This document shows positions 28,346 to 35,694 of a stretch of DNA of 64,000 nucleotides, in pieces. Origin of the DNA: Streptomyces sp. SA15 (GTDB lineage Bacteria > Actinomycetota > Actinomycetes > Streptomycetales > Streptomycetaceae); assembly GCF_002291145.1 (NCBI RefSeq), contig NZ_NTGE01000040.1, forward strand, positions 1-64,000. The letters run 5' to 3'. The position numbers were made by a program, and so were the translations under genes. Below the pieces are notes generated by a model. It saw only the letters and a list, made by a program, of their open reading frames with translations, made no database searches and was not told where the DNA came from. Each line of letters begins with the position of its first letter. The stretch's first letter is position 1.

Positions 28346-28543
28346 ATGCAATCAATCAGTCCACCTGTGCTTCTGGCCGGAGTCGTAGTGACTCTGGCCT
28401 ATTTTGTATTGGTCGGTTACCTCGTCAGGTCGTTGAGGTCCAATAAACGGCTGCCCGTGGTGATCGCAGCCCTGACAGGACTCGTGGGCGCACTTCCCGC
28501 GGTGCTCTACGCCCTGTACTCCGCCCTCAACGCCGTGGCATAG
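28346..28543 (+). CDS. Small two-helix membrane protein
   Basis: A 65-residue protein from ATG 28346 (MQSISPPVLLAGVV). Two hydrophobic helices (about 8-27 and 38-58) are joined by a short basic loop RSLRSNKRL. The composition is less GC-biased than the neighbours. GGGAG lies 14 nt upstream, farther than ideal. No family is recognised; it could be a small membrane regulator. Confidence 0.55.
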   Translation: MQSISPPVLLAGVVVTLAYFVLVGYLVRSLRSNKRLPVVIAALTGLVGALPAVLYALYSALNAVA

Positions 28544-28778
28544 ACACCCGCGCCGGATGTGGACCCGGCCCGGGGAAGCGATTGCTCGCCAAGCCGCTTC
28601 CCCGGGCACCCCGCCGTCGGCACCACAGGCTGGACGCTTACCGCCGACTCGGGGCGCAATGAAGCAGCGCCCGAGCCGACCGAAGCCGACCCCGACGCTG
28701 CGTAGCGGGTCAGAGGGGGATTTCCCCGGCGGTGATGGCCTGCGTCGCCGGTTGGCTGCGCCTTTGGACGCGCCCGGA

Positions 28779-29231
28779 TCACCCGGGCTTTGACCCCTCG
28801 GGCGCAGGCCCGGCCACCTGCTCTGCCACCCGTCCGATCTTCGCCAGACGGGCCAGAGTGGGTCTCGACAGGACCTCGCCGATGTCATGCAACGCCACGA
28901 TCAGTTCCTCGACTCCGTCCAGGGGCGCATCCTGCCCTCCATGCAGGAGGGCACCCCGGTACTCCTCGCTTGAGATGATCTTGCTGGGTAGCTGGACGTG
29001 TTCAGCCTCTGCCAGGAACAGGGCCGGGATCGAGGTGTCGAGCGCCAAGGCGAGGGCCGTCAGTTCGGCCGCCGTGAAGGCGCGGCGCCCGCGTTCGGCC
29101 TGGTGGACGGCCTGGCGGCTCCAGGGCCTCTCCAGGTACTGCCCCAGGGCCTCGCCCAGTTCCGTGAGCGACATCTGCCGCGCCTCCCGAAGGCGCGCGA
29201 TCTGCTTTCCGATGGCCTCTTCAACCCGCAT
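28779..29231 (-). CDS. XRE-family HTH regulator
   Basis: A 150-residue protein beginning MRVEEAIGKQIARLR, chosen over 29258 because GGGAGCAGGG precedes it. The Cro/C1-type HTH covers residues 8-65 (ARQMSLTELGEALGQYL; WSRQAVHQAERGRR). The C-terminal part is helical and acidic. It is divergent from a STAS-domain gene, and a 12-bp inverted repeat flanks the promoter between them, so autoregulation is likely. Confidence 0.85.
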   Translation of the reverse strand: MRVEEAIGKQIARLREARQMSLTELGEALGQYLERPWSRQAVHQAERGRRAFTAAELTALALALDTSIPALFLAEAEHVQLPSKIISSEEYRGALLHGGQDAPLDGVEELIVALHDIGEVLSRPTLARLAKIGRVAEQVAGPAPEGSKPG

Positions 29232-29259
29232 CCCTGCTCCCGTTTCGTCACCCAGCACG

Positions 29260-29331
29260 ATGACAGTGAAAGTTCTCCATTGACAATGCCTTGCCGCCGG
29301 ACTACTGTAATTACTGATATTTCGCTGTCAT
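29260..29331. promoter_or_regulatory. Divergent XRE/STAS control region with promoter and inverted repeat
   Basis: Arms ATGACAGTGAAA (29260-29271) and TTTCGCTGTCAT (29320-29331) form a 12-bp inverted repeat with one mismatch. Between them lies TTGACA (29280-29285) and, 17 bp on, TACTGT, a plausible sigma-70-type promoter toward the STAS gene. The segment is markedly AT-rich for this genome. Confidence 0.65.
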
Positions 29332-29419
29332 TGTTCATGGTGACACAGGCCGGCCTGTGCCGGGCACGGCTCGCACTGGCGAGCACGAGGGGTACATCGA
29401 AGGAATAAGGAAGATCGAA

Positions 29420-29836
29420 ATGCATCATTTCCACCTGGAGCCAGTGATTGCGGGCAACGACTGCGCTGCCCTTCGGATCACAGGTGAGATCGACGTGTAC
29501 ACCGCCGCCAAGTTGCGCGAACAGATGATCGATCTCGTCGACAAGGGCGTCGTCCACATCATTGCGGACATGCGGGGCGTGGAGTTCCTGGATTCCACCG
29601 GCCTGGGCGCACTCGTGGGTGGCCTCAAGCGGCTACTCCAGCGCGAAGGATCACTCAAGCTTGTGATCAATGCCGACAGGATCATCAAGATCTTCCGGAT
29701 CACCGGACTCACCAAGGTCTTCCCCATCTACACCTCGGTCCCGGAGGCGATCCTCGCCGATCCCCACTGGCGACAGACCGTCACAGGCGAGGCGCAGAGC
29801 ATTGAGGATTGGTGCCGGAAGCACAGCCTGCTGTGA
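29420..29836 (+). CDS. STAS-domain anti-sigma-factor antagonist (BldG/RsbV-like)
   Basis: A 138-residue protein with a good AAGGAAG ribosome-binding site. The STAS signature [18 protein letters not shown] and the phosphorylatable Ser59 in [16 protein letters not shown] are intact. A C-terminal extension of about 25 residues ([19 protein letters not shown]) exceeds typical BldG/RsbV length. It would bind an RsbW-type kinase elsewhere in the genome to free a stress or developmental sigma factor; no kinase gene is adjacent. Confidence 0.9.
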   Translation: MHHFHLEPVIAGNDCAALRITGEIDVYTAAKLREQMIDLVDKGVVHIIADMRGVEFLDSTGLGALVGGLKRLLQREGSLKLVINADRIIKIFRITGLTKVFPIYTSVPEAILADPHWRQTVTGEAQSIEDWCRKHSLL

Positions 29837-30031
29837 ACCCATGACCGCCGCTGTGCCTATCAGCAGCCCCGGCACGCCGACGACCGAGAAGCAGGTCGAG
29901 CAGGCAACTCGGCGGAGTAGGCGAGGACGACTGATCCGTGCGGCCCGCTCGACCCACCCTCCGCGCACTCCGCGAGGACTTGAAGCTACCGCTTCCGTCA
30001 GCCCCCGGGCCCACTGTCATGTGAGCAGAAG

Positions 30032-31154
30032 TCACCAGCTGATGGTCTGCCCCTTCGGGGTGACGGTGACGGTGAACTCCGTGAGCGCCGGTGCACCGGC
30101 GACCCGCCAGCGGCCCATCTGCTCCTCCACGGCGTCCCAGAGGGGCTCTGTGTCGTCCTGGCGGACGATCCAGCGCTCGTCCTCCTCGTAGACGGCGGCC
30201 CATGACCCGGACTCGGCATCGATCAGCACATGCTCCACTCGCCCGTCCTGCTCCAGCGTCAGACGCTGAGCGCTCGGGACCGCGGCCTGGACCACGAAGC
30301 GGCTGGTCCAGTCGTCCAGTACATCCGCGCCGACGACGGCCTCCCGCTCCCTCCCGGCGCTCAGGTCAGGGAGGAGACCGAGCGGGGGCGCCATCTGCGG
30401 GCGCGCGAGCATGAAACTGACCGCGCCGCCGAGCAGGGGCCCGGATGCCGTGCCGTCCTCCTGGACCGTCAGGCACGCCAGTTCCGAGGACCCGAGCCAG
30501 CCGCCCACGGTCGCCAGGATCAGCCCTCCCGGCCGGGTCTGCTCAATCCAGGCCGCCGGGATCTTCCGTACGCCGCACGTGGCGATGACGCGGTCATACG
30601 GTGCTCCGCCTCTGTACCCGAGGAGACCGTCACCCGTGATGAGCGTCGGATACACCTGGAGCCGGCCGAGGGCGCTTTGCGCCCGCGCGGCGACATCCTT
30701 GTCGTACTCGACGGACGTCACATACTCCTCACCGAGTCGGGCGCAAAGGACCGCGGTGGAGTAGCCGGTACCGGTGCCGATCTCCAGCACCTTCGCGCCG
30801 GGCTCCACCTGAAGGTCCTCAAGCATCCGAAGGACGAGGGAGGGCAGGGTGCTGGAGCTGGTCGGCTCGCGCATGATCTCGCCGTGGATGTCCGCCGGCA
30901 CGATGGTGCCCGCAATCTGTGTCACCAGCAACTCATCCGCGTAGCACCCGGTGAGCCAGTCCTCGTCACCTTCCAGGACCGGGGCCCACGCCGCGGACGC
31001 GGCGCCCGGCACCCGGCGGAAGAACCCGCCCCGCAGGAACTCGTGCCGGGGCACCGCCTGAGCGGCGCGCTTCCACGGCTTGGTACGCAGGCGAGCCCCC
31101 CGCGGTCATCCGGTCGATGAGCTGCCCGTGCAGCTTCTCTACGTGGTCGCTCAC
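30032..31154 (-). pseudogene. PIMT-like O-methyltransferase of the ATP-grasp RiPP system, frameshifted near its start
   Basis: The protein resembles protein-L-isoaspartate methyltransferases (motif I VLEIGTGTGYSTAVL, then GDGLLGYRGGAPYDRVI) with an extra C-terminal domain, as in methyltransferases encoded beside graspetide ATP-grasp ligases. Such enzymes methylate a precursor Asp, which then cyclises to aspartimide. The natural start is GTG 31154, overlapping the ligase stop (GTGA), giving MSDHVEKLHGQLIDRMTAG. A run of six C on the + strand (31096-31101) then shifts the frame. With five C the protein would read TAGARLRTKPWKRAAQAVPRHEF without a break. As written, only a GTG at 31054 could give a truncated 340-aa form. 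Confidence 0.85.
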
Positions 31155-32098
31155 GTCGTCCTCTCCAGTAGGTCAGCCAGGGCCGCGCACATCGGCAGGC
31201 CGGTCTCGGGCTCCAGCCAGTACCACTGACCGGAGCTGTTGCATTCGAGGAACCACCATCGCCCGTCTTCACCAACGCAGAAGTCGAAAGCGCCGAAGAC
31301 CAGGCCGAAGTGGTCCAGGTAGGTACGGAGTGCCGTCTCCATGCCGGGCGGCGGTTCCACGGGGGTGTAGCGCAAGCGGCTGTAATCGGTGCGCCAGTCC
31401 AGGAGGTCAGAGTCGATCCGGACGCAGAACACCCGCGCGCCGATGACGGTTACGCGCACGTCGGCAACCTTGGGGATGCGCGCCTGGAAGAGGTGCGCGG
31501 TGCCGGAGACGCTGTCGTCGATGTCCTCGGCGGCCACCTCGGCCACGCGGACGACGGACGGCACGCCATGGACCCGATACACCGGGTTGTACAACGGCTT
31601 GTAGATGACGGAGTCGTGTCCCTTGATGAACTCCCGGGCAGCGTCAGGGCTGGACGTGATCAGCGTCGGCGGCACGAGGAACCCGGCCTCCACCGCCGCG
31701 GCGAGCCCGGATGGTTTGAACTCGGCGTCGCCGATGCGGTGCGGGTGGTTGACGTAGAGGCAGCCGGGCAGTGAAGCCAGCACGCCTCCGAGCCCGTATC
31801 TGGCCTGTGTGACCGCGAACCGCGCATCCTGCTCGTCCAGGTGCGGGAAGGCGAATCCGGTAGGCCGGCAGTAGTAGAGCGAGCGGACGGCCGCCAGGTC
31901 GGCGGTACGGGACGGGGTGATGAGGCGACCGCGGACGCCTTCCTGGGTGATCTCGGCCTCCACCGACAGTGATGCGGGGAAGTCCCCCGAGTCGAGCCGC
32001 ACGACCGGGACGCCCCGGTCGTGCAGCTCGCGGATCACCACGTCGGCGGTGGGGTCGTGCAGGCTGGTGACGACCAACACCGGACGCGGATCACTCAC
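31151..32098 (-). CDS. ATP-grasp ligase of a graspetide-type RiPP
   Basis: A 315-residue ligase starting at GTG 32098 (VSDPRPVLVVTSLHD), overlapping the precursor stop by GTGA. An N-terminal pre-ATP-grasp domain (about 1-110) is followed by ATP-grasp elements: the ATP-binding lysine in VIYKPLYNP, DVRVTVIGARVFCVRID, and the metal-binding tail FGAFDFCVGEDG and FLECNSSGQW. Family members activate Asp/Glu side chains of a precursor peptide and join them to Ser/Thr or Lys, making ester or amide macrocycles. It is coupled by overlap to both the precursor and the methyltransferase. Confidence 0.9.
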   Translation of the reverse strand: MSDPRPVLVVTSLHDPTADVVIRELHDRGVPVVRLDSGDFPASLSVEAEITQEGVRGRLITPSRTADLAAVRSLYYCRPTGFAFPHLDEQDARFAVTQARYGLGGVLASLPGCLYVNHPHRIGDAEFKPSGLAAAVEAGFLVPPTLITSSPDAAREFIKGHDSVIYKPLYNPVYRVHGVPSVVRVAEVAAEDIDDSVSGTAHLFQARIPKVADVRVTVIGARVFCVRIDSDLLDWRTDYSRLRYTPVEPPPGMETALRTYLDHFGLVFGAFDFCVGEDGRWWFLECNSSGQWYWLEPETGLPMCAALADLLERTT

Positions 32099-32391
32099 TG
32101 GTCGCTGTCGCTCCCCGTGTCGGTGTCCGTGGTGCTCTGGCCGCTCCCGTCCGGGCTGGTGCCGGTTGACGGGCTCGTGCCGGTGCTGGTGCCGTGGCCG
32201 GGCACCTCCATGACCTGGCCGCCGGCGTCGAAGAACACCCCGGTCTGGGTTGCCGGGTCCAGTTGGACGGTGGCGTACTCGGGGGCCGGCGTCGGGTACG
32301 GCTCCATGCGGGCGATCCCCCACGGGCGAAGCGTGATGGTGCCCTGCGGGACCGCCGGGCCCGTGGGCAGGCGGTCAGAGTGGACGTACAT
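32095..32391 (-). CDS. ATP-grasp-modified RiPP precursor peptide
   Basis: A 98-residue precursor with a textbook AAGGAG site 7 nt before ATG. Residues 1-65 look like the leader, with RPWGIARM (22-29) and LDPATQTGVFFDAGG (44-58), features recalled from the putative ATP-grasp target family. The tail from HGTS (66 on) is almost only Thr, Ser, Gly, Pro, Asp and Gln: TGTSPSTGTSPDGSGQ then STTDTDTGSDSDQ. Thr/Ser donors face at least five Asp acceptors. Asp81-Gly82 is the only Asp-Gly pair and the best candidate for methylation and aspartimide formation. Confidence 0.88.
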   Translation of the reverse strand: MYVHSDRLPTGPAVPQGTITLRPWGIARMEPYPTPAPEYATVQLDPATQTGVFFDAGGQVMEVPGHGTSTGTSPSTGTSPDGSGQSTTDTDTGSDSDQ

Positions 32392-32569
32392 GTGTTGCTC
32401 CTTGGGTCGCAGTGAGACCCGCCACTGGACGGGTCATGGACCTTTCAGCGGCGCCGGGACCGCAAAGGGGACGTGGGTCCCGGCGCCGTTCCGCCCGCGC
32501 CGAATGCCGTTCGTACGGGCGGAGCTTGTGGCGGCCCGGCGCACCGCGGGCGTCGAGGTCGGGTGCGCC

Positions 32570-32591
32570 GGGCCGGGGACCGCCCCGGCCC
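32570..32591 (-). terminator. GC hairpin between membrane protein and precursor genes
   Basis: A perfect 9-bp stem GGGCCGGGG/CCCCGGCCC with a 4-nt loop in the 226-bp gap upstream of the precursor. It could attenuate read-through from upstream genes, giving the precursor-ligase-methyltransferase unit its own promoter. No T-tract. Confidence 0.45.
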
Positions 32592-32618
32592 GGGAGGAAC
32601 ATCGGGCCGGGGGCGGAG

Positions 32619-32861
32619 TCAGGAGGAGACGGCCTCCGCGACGACGGCCAGCATCAGGGCGCCCACGGCCACGAGGAGGAGGGTGACGTACGCGATCGCT
32701 CCCCACGCGAACCACGGGTGGCGCTCGCGCAGCAGCTTCCACGCCTCCCGTCCGGTACGACCGTCCGCCCGCACTCGCACCACGAAGGCGCCGACGCTGA
32801 GGGACGTGAATTCCACGGTCCTGGCTTCCTCGCCCGGCGCCTGCGTGGGCTTGCTAGACAT
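32619..32861 (-). CDS. Small single-pass or two-pass membrane protein in RiPP locus
   Basis: An 80-residue protein from ATG 32861 (MSSKPTQAPGEEA), overlapping the stop of the preceding gene by 8 bp. An N-terminal polar stretch is followed by a hydrophobic C-terminal segment (about 52-78: AIAYVTLLLVAVGALMLAVVA). No family is recognised. Its position suggests membrane attachment, transport or self-protection for the peptide, but this is only inference. Confidence 0.6.
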   Translation of the reverse strand: MSSKPTQAPGEEARTVEFTSLSVGAFVVRVRADGRTGREAWKLLRERHPWFAWGAIAYVTLLLVAVGALMLAVVAEAVSS

Positions 32862-33249
32862 TCTCGTTCTCCTCTTTCCACGCGCGCTCAACGGCGTCCA
32901 GGTCGAAGCCGTAGAACTCCAGCACCTTGTTCTGGTCCGTGGTCCGGGGGTGCGGATCGCCCCACGCGATGGAGTGGCAGACGTCAGGGTGGCGCGACCA
33001 GCGCACCCGGACCGAGGGGAAGCCGTCGCGGTCCTTCAACGCGTCACGGAGCTGCTCGAGGTGGTTCGTGTCATCCAAGAGGATGTAGCCGCCGCGGCGC
33101 TTTCCACCGACCGGCACCGCCAGATAGCGGCTCTCCTCGATCACGACCACGACACAGGCGTCCAGGAGCGCGGGGTCGTCCAGCCTCTCGCGGTACCAGC
33201 ACATCTCCCACTCATCCAGCTCTCCGGGGCGTTCCAGCTTCGGGTCCAC
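32854..33249 (-). CDS. Hypothetical protein in RiPP locus
   Basis: A 131-residue acidic protein from GTG 33249 with GGAGAGG upstream. It contains ALLDACVVVVIEESRYLAVP and GGYILLDDTNHLEQLRDAL, an alpha/beta pattern, and ends KEENENV. No signal peptide or membrane helix is visible and I do not recognise the family. Overlap with the small membrane protein gene implies co-translation. Confidence 0.6.
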   Translation of the reverse strand: MDPKLERPGELDEWEMCWYRERLDDPALLDACVVVVIEESRYLAVPVGGKRRGGYILLDDTNHLEQLRDALKDRDGFPSVRVRWSRHPDVCHSIAWGDPHPRTTDQNKVLEFYGFDLDAVERAWKEENENV

Positions 33250-33359
33250 GGTTCCTCTCCTACGGGTGACAGGTTCGGCGACGGCGCGGCCCTGGGGGAG
33301 CGAGGCCCGGGCCCAATCCCCGGAGGCGCGCGGCGCCGTCTCCGCCGCCCCCGGGGTGT

Positions 33360-33922
33360 TCAGCGGAGGTCGCCCGTCCGGGCGGCCTCCTCCGCCTCGG
33401 CGTGCGCTACCGCAGCGAGGTACGGCTCCAGGAGCGCGCCGCCCGGCGTCACCCCGGCACTGAGCGGCTCGCGCGCCTCATGGTGGGAAGGGGGAACGAG
33501 CCAGCCGCGGGCAGCCGCCGTCTGCGGGTGGCACACGGTGGGCGGTGGGAGGAGGACCAGCGACCCCGGCCGGAGGAGGGTGGACCACGGCGCGGACCAA
33601 CGCGGCGCCGAGCCGCGTTCGAGGATGAACTCCCCGCCGGACGGGCCAAGGATGACCGGCCCAACGGGTCTCCCGGCCTCGCGCATCCGCCGGACGGTGT
33701 CCTCTGCCACCGCCCCAGGGTCAAGAGGACGTCGAACCCGAGGCCGGCGGGGACCTCGGCGAGTTGGCCGCGGCCCCACGCCTTGAGGACCTGGACCAGG
33801 CGCCCGGTGGGAATGAGCACGTTGAGCGGCACCCGCCCAACGGCGGCGGCCGTCAGCTCTTCCGGTGGGACGGGGCGCGGCGCGGGGAGCCCCAGCGCGC
33901 CTGTGAAGGCCTCCACGGTCAC
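33360..33922 (-). pseudogene. Prim-pol-like accessory protein, second copy, frameshifted
   Basis: GTG 33922 overlaps the stop of the gene before it (GTGA). The first frame reads VTVEAFTGALGLPAPRPV up to GLGFDVLL. Near 33725 the sequence continues in another frame as DPGAVAEDTVRRMREAGRPV to the stop at 33360. Adding one base joins them into about 187 residues. The joined protein resembles the C-terminal part of the 202-aa protein at 34962-35570 (FDVLL against FDAVLV; SLVLLPPP against WIPLPPS), but has no Cys-rich knuckle. The function is unknown. Confidence 0.65.
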
Positions 33923-34461
33923 CGGGTCACTCCCTGGCTGCGGGCCGCCTGGCCGGTGCGGATCAGTTCCTCCACCTCGTCCAGGTAACAGAGGTCTCCG
34001 GGGGAGTCCATCGGGAGGCACCAGTACGCGCGGGCGGCTGGCTCGGTGAGATGGACGGCTGGGACGCCGAGGAATTTGTCACGGCCGACGCATCCCACGC
34101 CCGGGAACTCCCGGTCATTCCAGCGCCACCCCGTGGACCCGGGCACCAGGGCGCAGTACAAGAGGGCGTGGAGGTCCATGAACACCGCGCCGCCGTCGAA
34201 CCACCGGCGGAGGAAAGCGTCCACCTCCTTGAGCTCCTGCGTCTTGGCCGCGGCCCACACGAGACCGGCGGGAATCCTTACGGCGGCGAAGATGCTGCCG
34301 CAGGCCAGGAGCGCTATCTCCTGTTCCACCCACTGCGCACGGGCATGATCCCGGTCATCGGCGGCACCGAGGAGCCAGTGAGAGACGGCGAGTTGACGCT
34401 CCGGAAGCGTCGTCAGGTTCTTCCCCTCCGTGACCTCGGTGCCAGTCTCAGCGCCGGTCAT
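33919..34461 (-). CDS. Hypothetical RiPP-locus protein, paralogue B
   Basis: A 180-residue protein from ATG 34461 with AGGAGG at 6-nt spacing. It aligns by eye over its full length with the neighbouring protein at 34448-34962: shared IALLxCGxxFxAIRxPxxxVxAAAxT, VDAxL, an aromatic-rich middle and LGVPxxxL with YWxxPM near the end. No signal peptide or membrane helix; the family is not recognised. The intact frame of this copy shows what paralogue A should look like. Confidence 0.7.
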   Translation of the reverse strand: MTGAETGTEVTEGKNLTTLPERQLAVSHWLLGAADDRDHARAQWVEQEIALLACGSIFAAVRIPAGLVWAAAKTQELKEVDAFLRRWFDGGAVFMDLHALLYCALVPGSTGWRWNDREFPGVGCVGRDKFLGVPAVHLTEPAARAYWCLPMDSPGDLCYLDEVEELIRTGQAARSQGVTR

Positions 34462-34962
34462 TGCCCACCTCCTGCTGTGCCGTGAAGAACCGGCCGTATT
34501 TGACGAGTTGAGAGACGGCCTCACCGCTGCCGAGGCCGCCAGGCCGGGACATGGGGACGGCCCAGTACGAAAGCGTGCGGCCGGGATGCCCGATCAGATC
34601 CGGGCGCGGCACGCCGAGCTCCTCCCGGCGCCGATGCACTCGGCATCCGGGTCCTTCCACCACTCGATGACGGTCGGTTCCACCAGGACGTAAATGGATT
34701 GGCCGGAGTTGCAGCGGAAGGCCGGCGCCCCGTGCAGCGCCTCGGCGAGATATGCGTCCACCGTCGCCGGATCTTTGGTCATAGCCGCCGCCTCGACGAA
34801 CGGGACGGGCACACGAATCGCGCAGAACGCTGCTCCGCACCGCAGGAGTGCTATGCCCCCGGTGGCCCATTCCTCCGAGGCCTTCGCCTCGTCCCAGGAT
34901 GCGAACGTGAGCAGCCATTCCGCGACGGCCTCCTCCGCGGGGGCCATGAGACGACGGGGCAT
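34448..34962 (-). pseudogene. Hypothetical RiPP-locus protein, paralogue A, frameshifted
   Basis: ATG 34962 overlaps the stop of the upstream gene (ATGA). The first frame covers MPRRLMAPAEEAVAEWLL to DAECIGAG. The homologous C-terminus (ELGVPRPDLIGHPGRTLSYW and onward) continues in another frame after a run of three C on the + strand (34624-34626). One extra base there would restore about 171 residues matching paralogue B. The restored stop at 34448 would overlap the start of paralogue B by 14 bp. Confidence 0.68.
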
Positions 34963-35570
34963 CAGCTTCTCGCCTCCTCCGGTTTGAGGGCCCTCTGTTG
35001 GCTGGCCTCCCGTACGCGGGCGAACTTGAAGCCCTCGGCGAGGATCGGGCCGACGTCCGAACCGTGGACCAGGTCCCGTGGCGTGGTCGTCCCCTCGTAC
35101 CAGGGCGCGGTGTCCCAGCGGACGCCATGGCTCGGCGGGAGCGGGATCCAGCCGTCCCGGCCGGTGCGGACCTCGACCACATCGTCCGCCATGGTGTACC
35201 GGCCGGTCGCCGGCAGGACGAGCATGGCGTAGAGGTCAGGCTCCAGGAGCAGGCACGGCGGCGAGATGCGTTTGCGGTCTAGCTGCACCATGGCCGCCAT
35301 GCCGATTGAGCGCGGCACGAGGACGGCGTCGAACTGGTGGGTGCGGGCGATGAGGCCGGCGCCGGGCGCCGTCTGGACGTCGCTCGGGACGGTGGCCGGG
35401 GTCAGCCGCCGCCATTGTGGGAACGGATGCGCTCCCGGCGCATCACAGTTGACGTTGCCGCAGGTACAGCCCTGCCTGGGCCGATAGCGGTATCCCACAG
35501 CGAGAGGCCACTCAAGCGCGAGATACGCGAGCGCCGCGGCGGCAGGATCGCGGGTGGTGATCGGCTCCAT
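34962..35570 (-). CDS. Prim-pol-like (bifunctional primase/polymerase N-terminal-like) protein
   Basis: A 202-residue protein starting MEPITTRDPAAAALAYLAL. The N-terminal layout, with AALAYLALEWPLAV followed by the knuckle CTCGNVNCDAPGAHPF, resembles the start of archaeo-eukaryotic-type Prim-Pol domains. The acidic catalytic motifs of active primases are not obvious, so it may be a non-catalytic nucleotide-binding derivative. It is the first gene of the coupled series leading toward the RiPP genes. A diverged copy lies at 33360-33922. Confidence 0.65.
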   Translation of the reverse strand: MEPITTRDPAAAALAYLALEWPLAVGYRYRPRQGCTCGNVNCDAPGAHPFPQWRRLTPATVPSDVQTAPGAGLIARTHQFDAVLVPRSIGMAAMVQLDRKRISPPCLLLEPDLYAMLVLPATGRYTMADDVVEVRTGRDGWIPLPPSHGVRWDTAPWYEGTTTPRDLVHGSDVGPILAEGFKFARVREASQQRALKPEEARS

Positions 35571-35582
35571 GCGCCGATACCC

Positions 35583-35600
35583 CCTGGGTGATCACTCAGG
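35583..35600. promoter_or_regulatory. Candidate operator ahead of the RiPP-locus operon
   Basis: CCTGGGTGATCACTCAGG is an 18-bp palindrome with a single mismatched pair, ending 12 bp before the first gene. Its position over the promoter/leader fits a repressor site, perhaps for the adjacent XRE-TPR protein. Confidence 0.65.
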
Positions 35601-35642
35601 CACGAATAGTGACCTGTCCAGGGTTGCCCGCTGACACGGCGA

Positions 35643-35667
35643 CGCCCCCTAGTTTTTCTAGGGGGCG
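35643..35667. terminator. Bidirectional terminator downstream of XRE-TPR gene
   Basis: A perfect 10-bp stem CGCCCCCTAG/CTAGGGGGCG with a TTTTT loop. It separates the regulator gene transcript from the operon that starts at 35570. Confidence 0.85.
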
Positions 35668-35694
35668 TTCGCGGGACGGGAGTTGGCGCCGATT

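Noticed and set aside
32375..32602. A 75-codon minus-strand frame upstream of the precursor
   Set aside because: It overlaps the precursor ribosome-binding site and start, is Arg/Gly-rich and crosses a hairpin.
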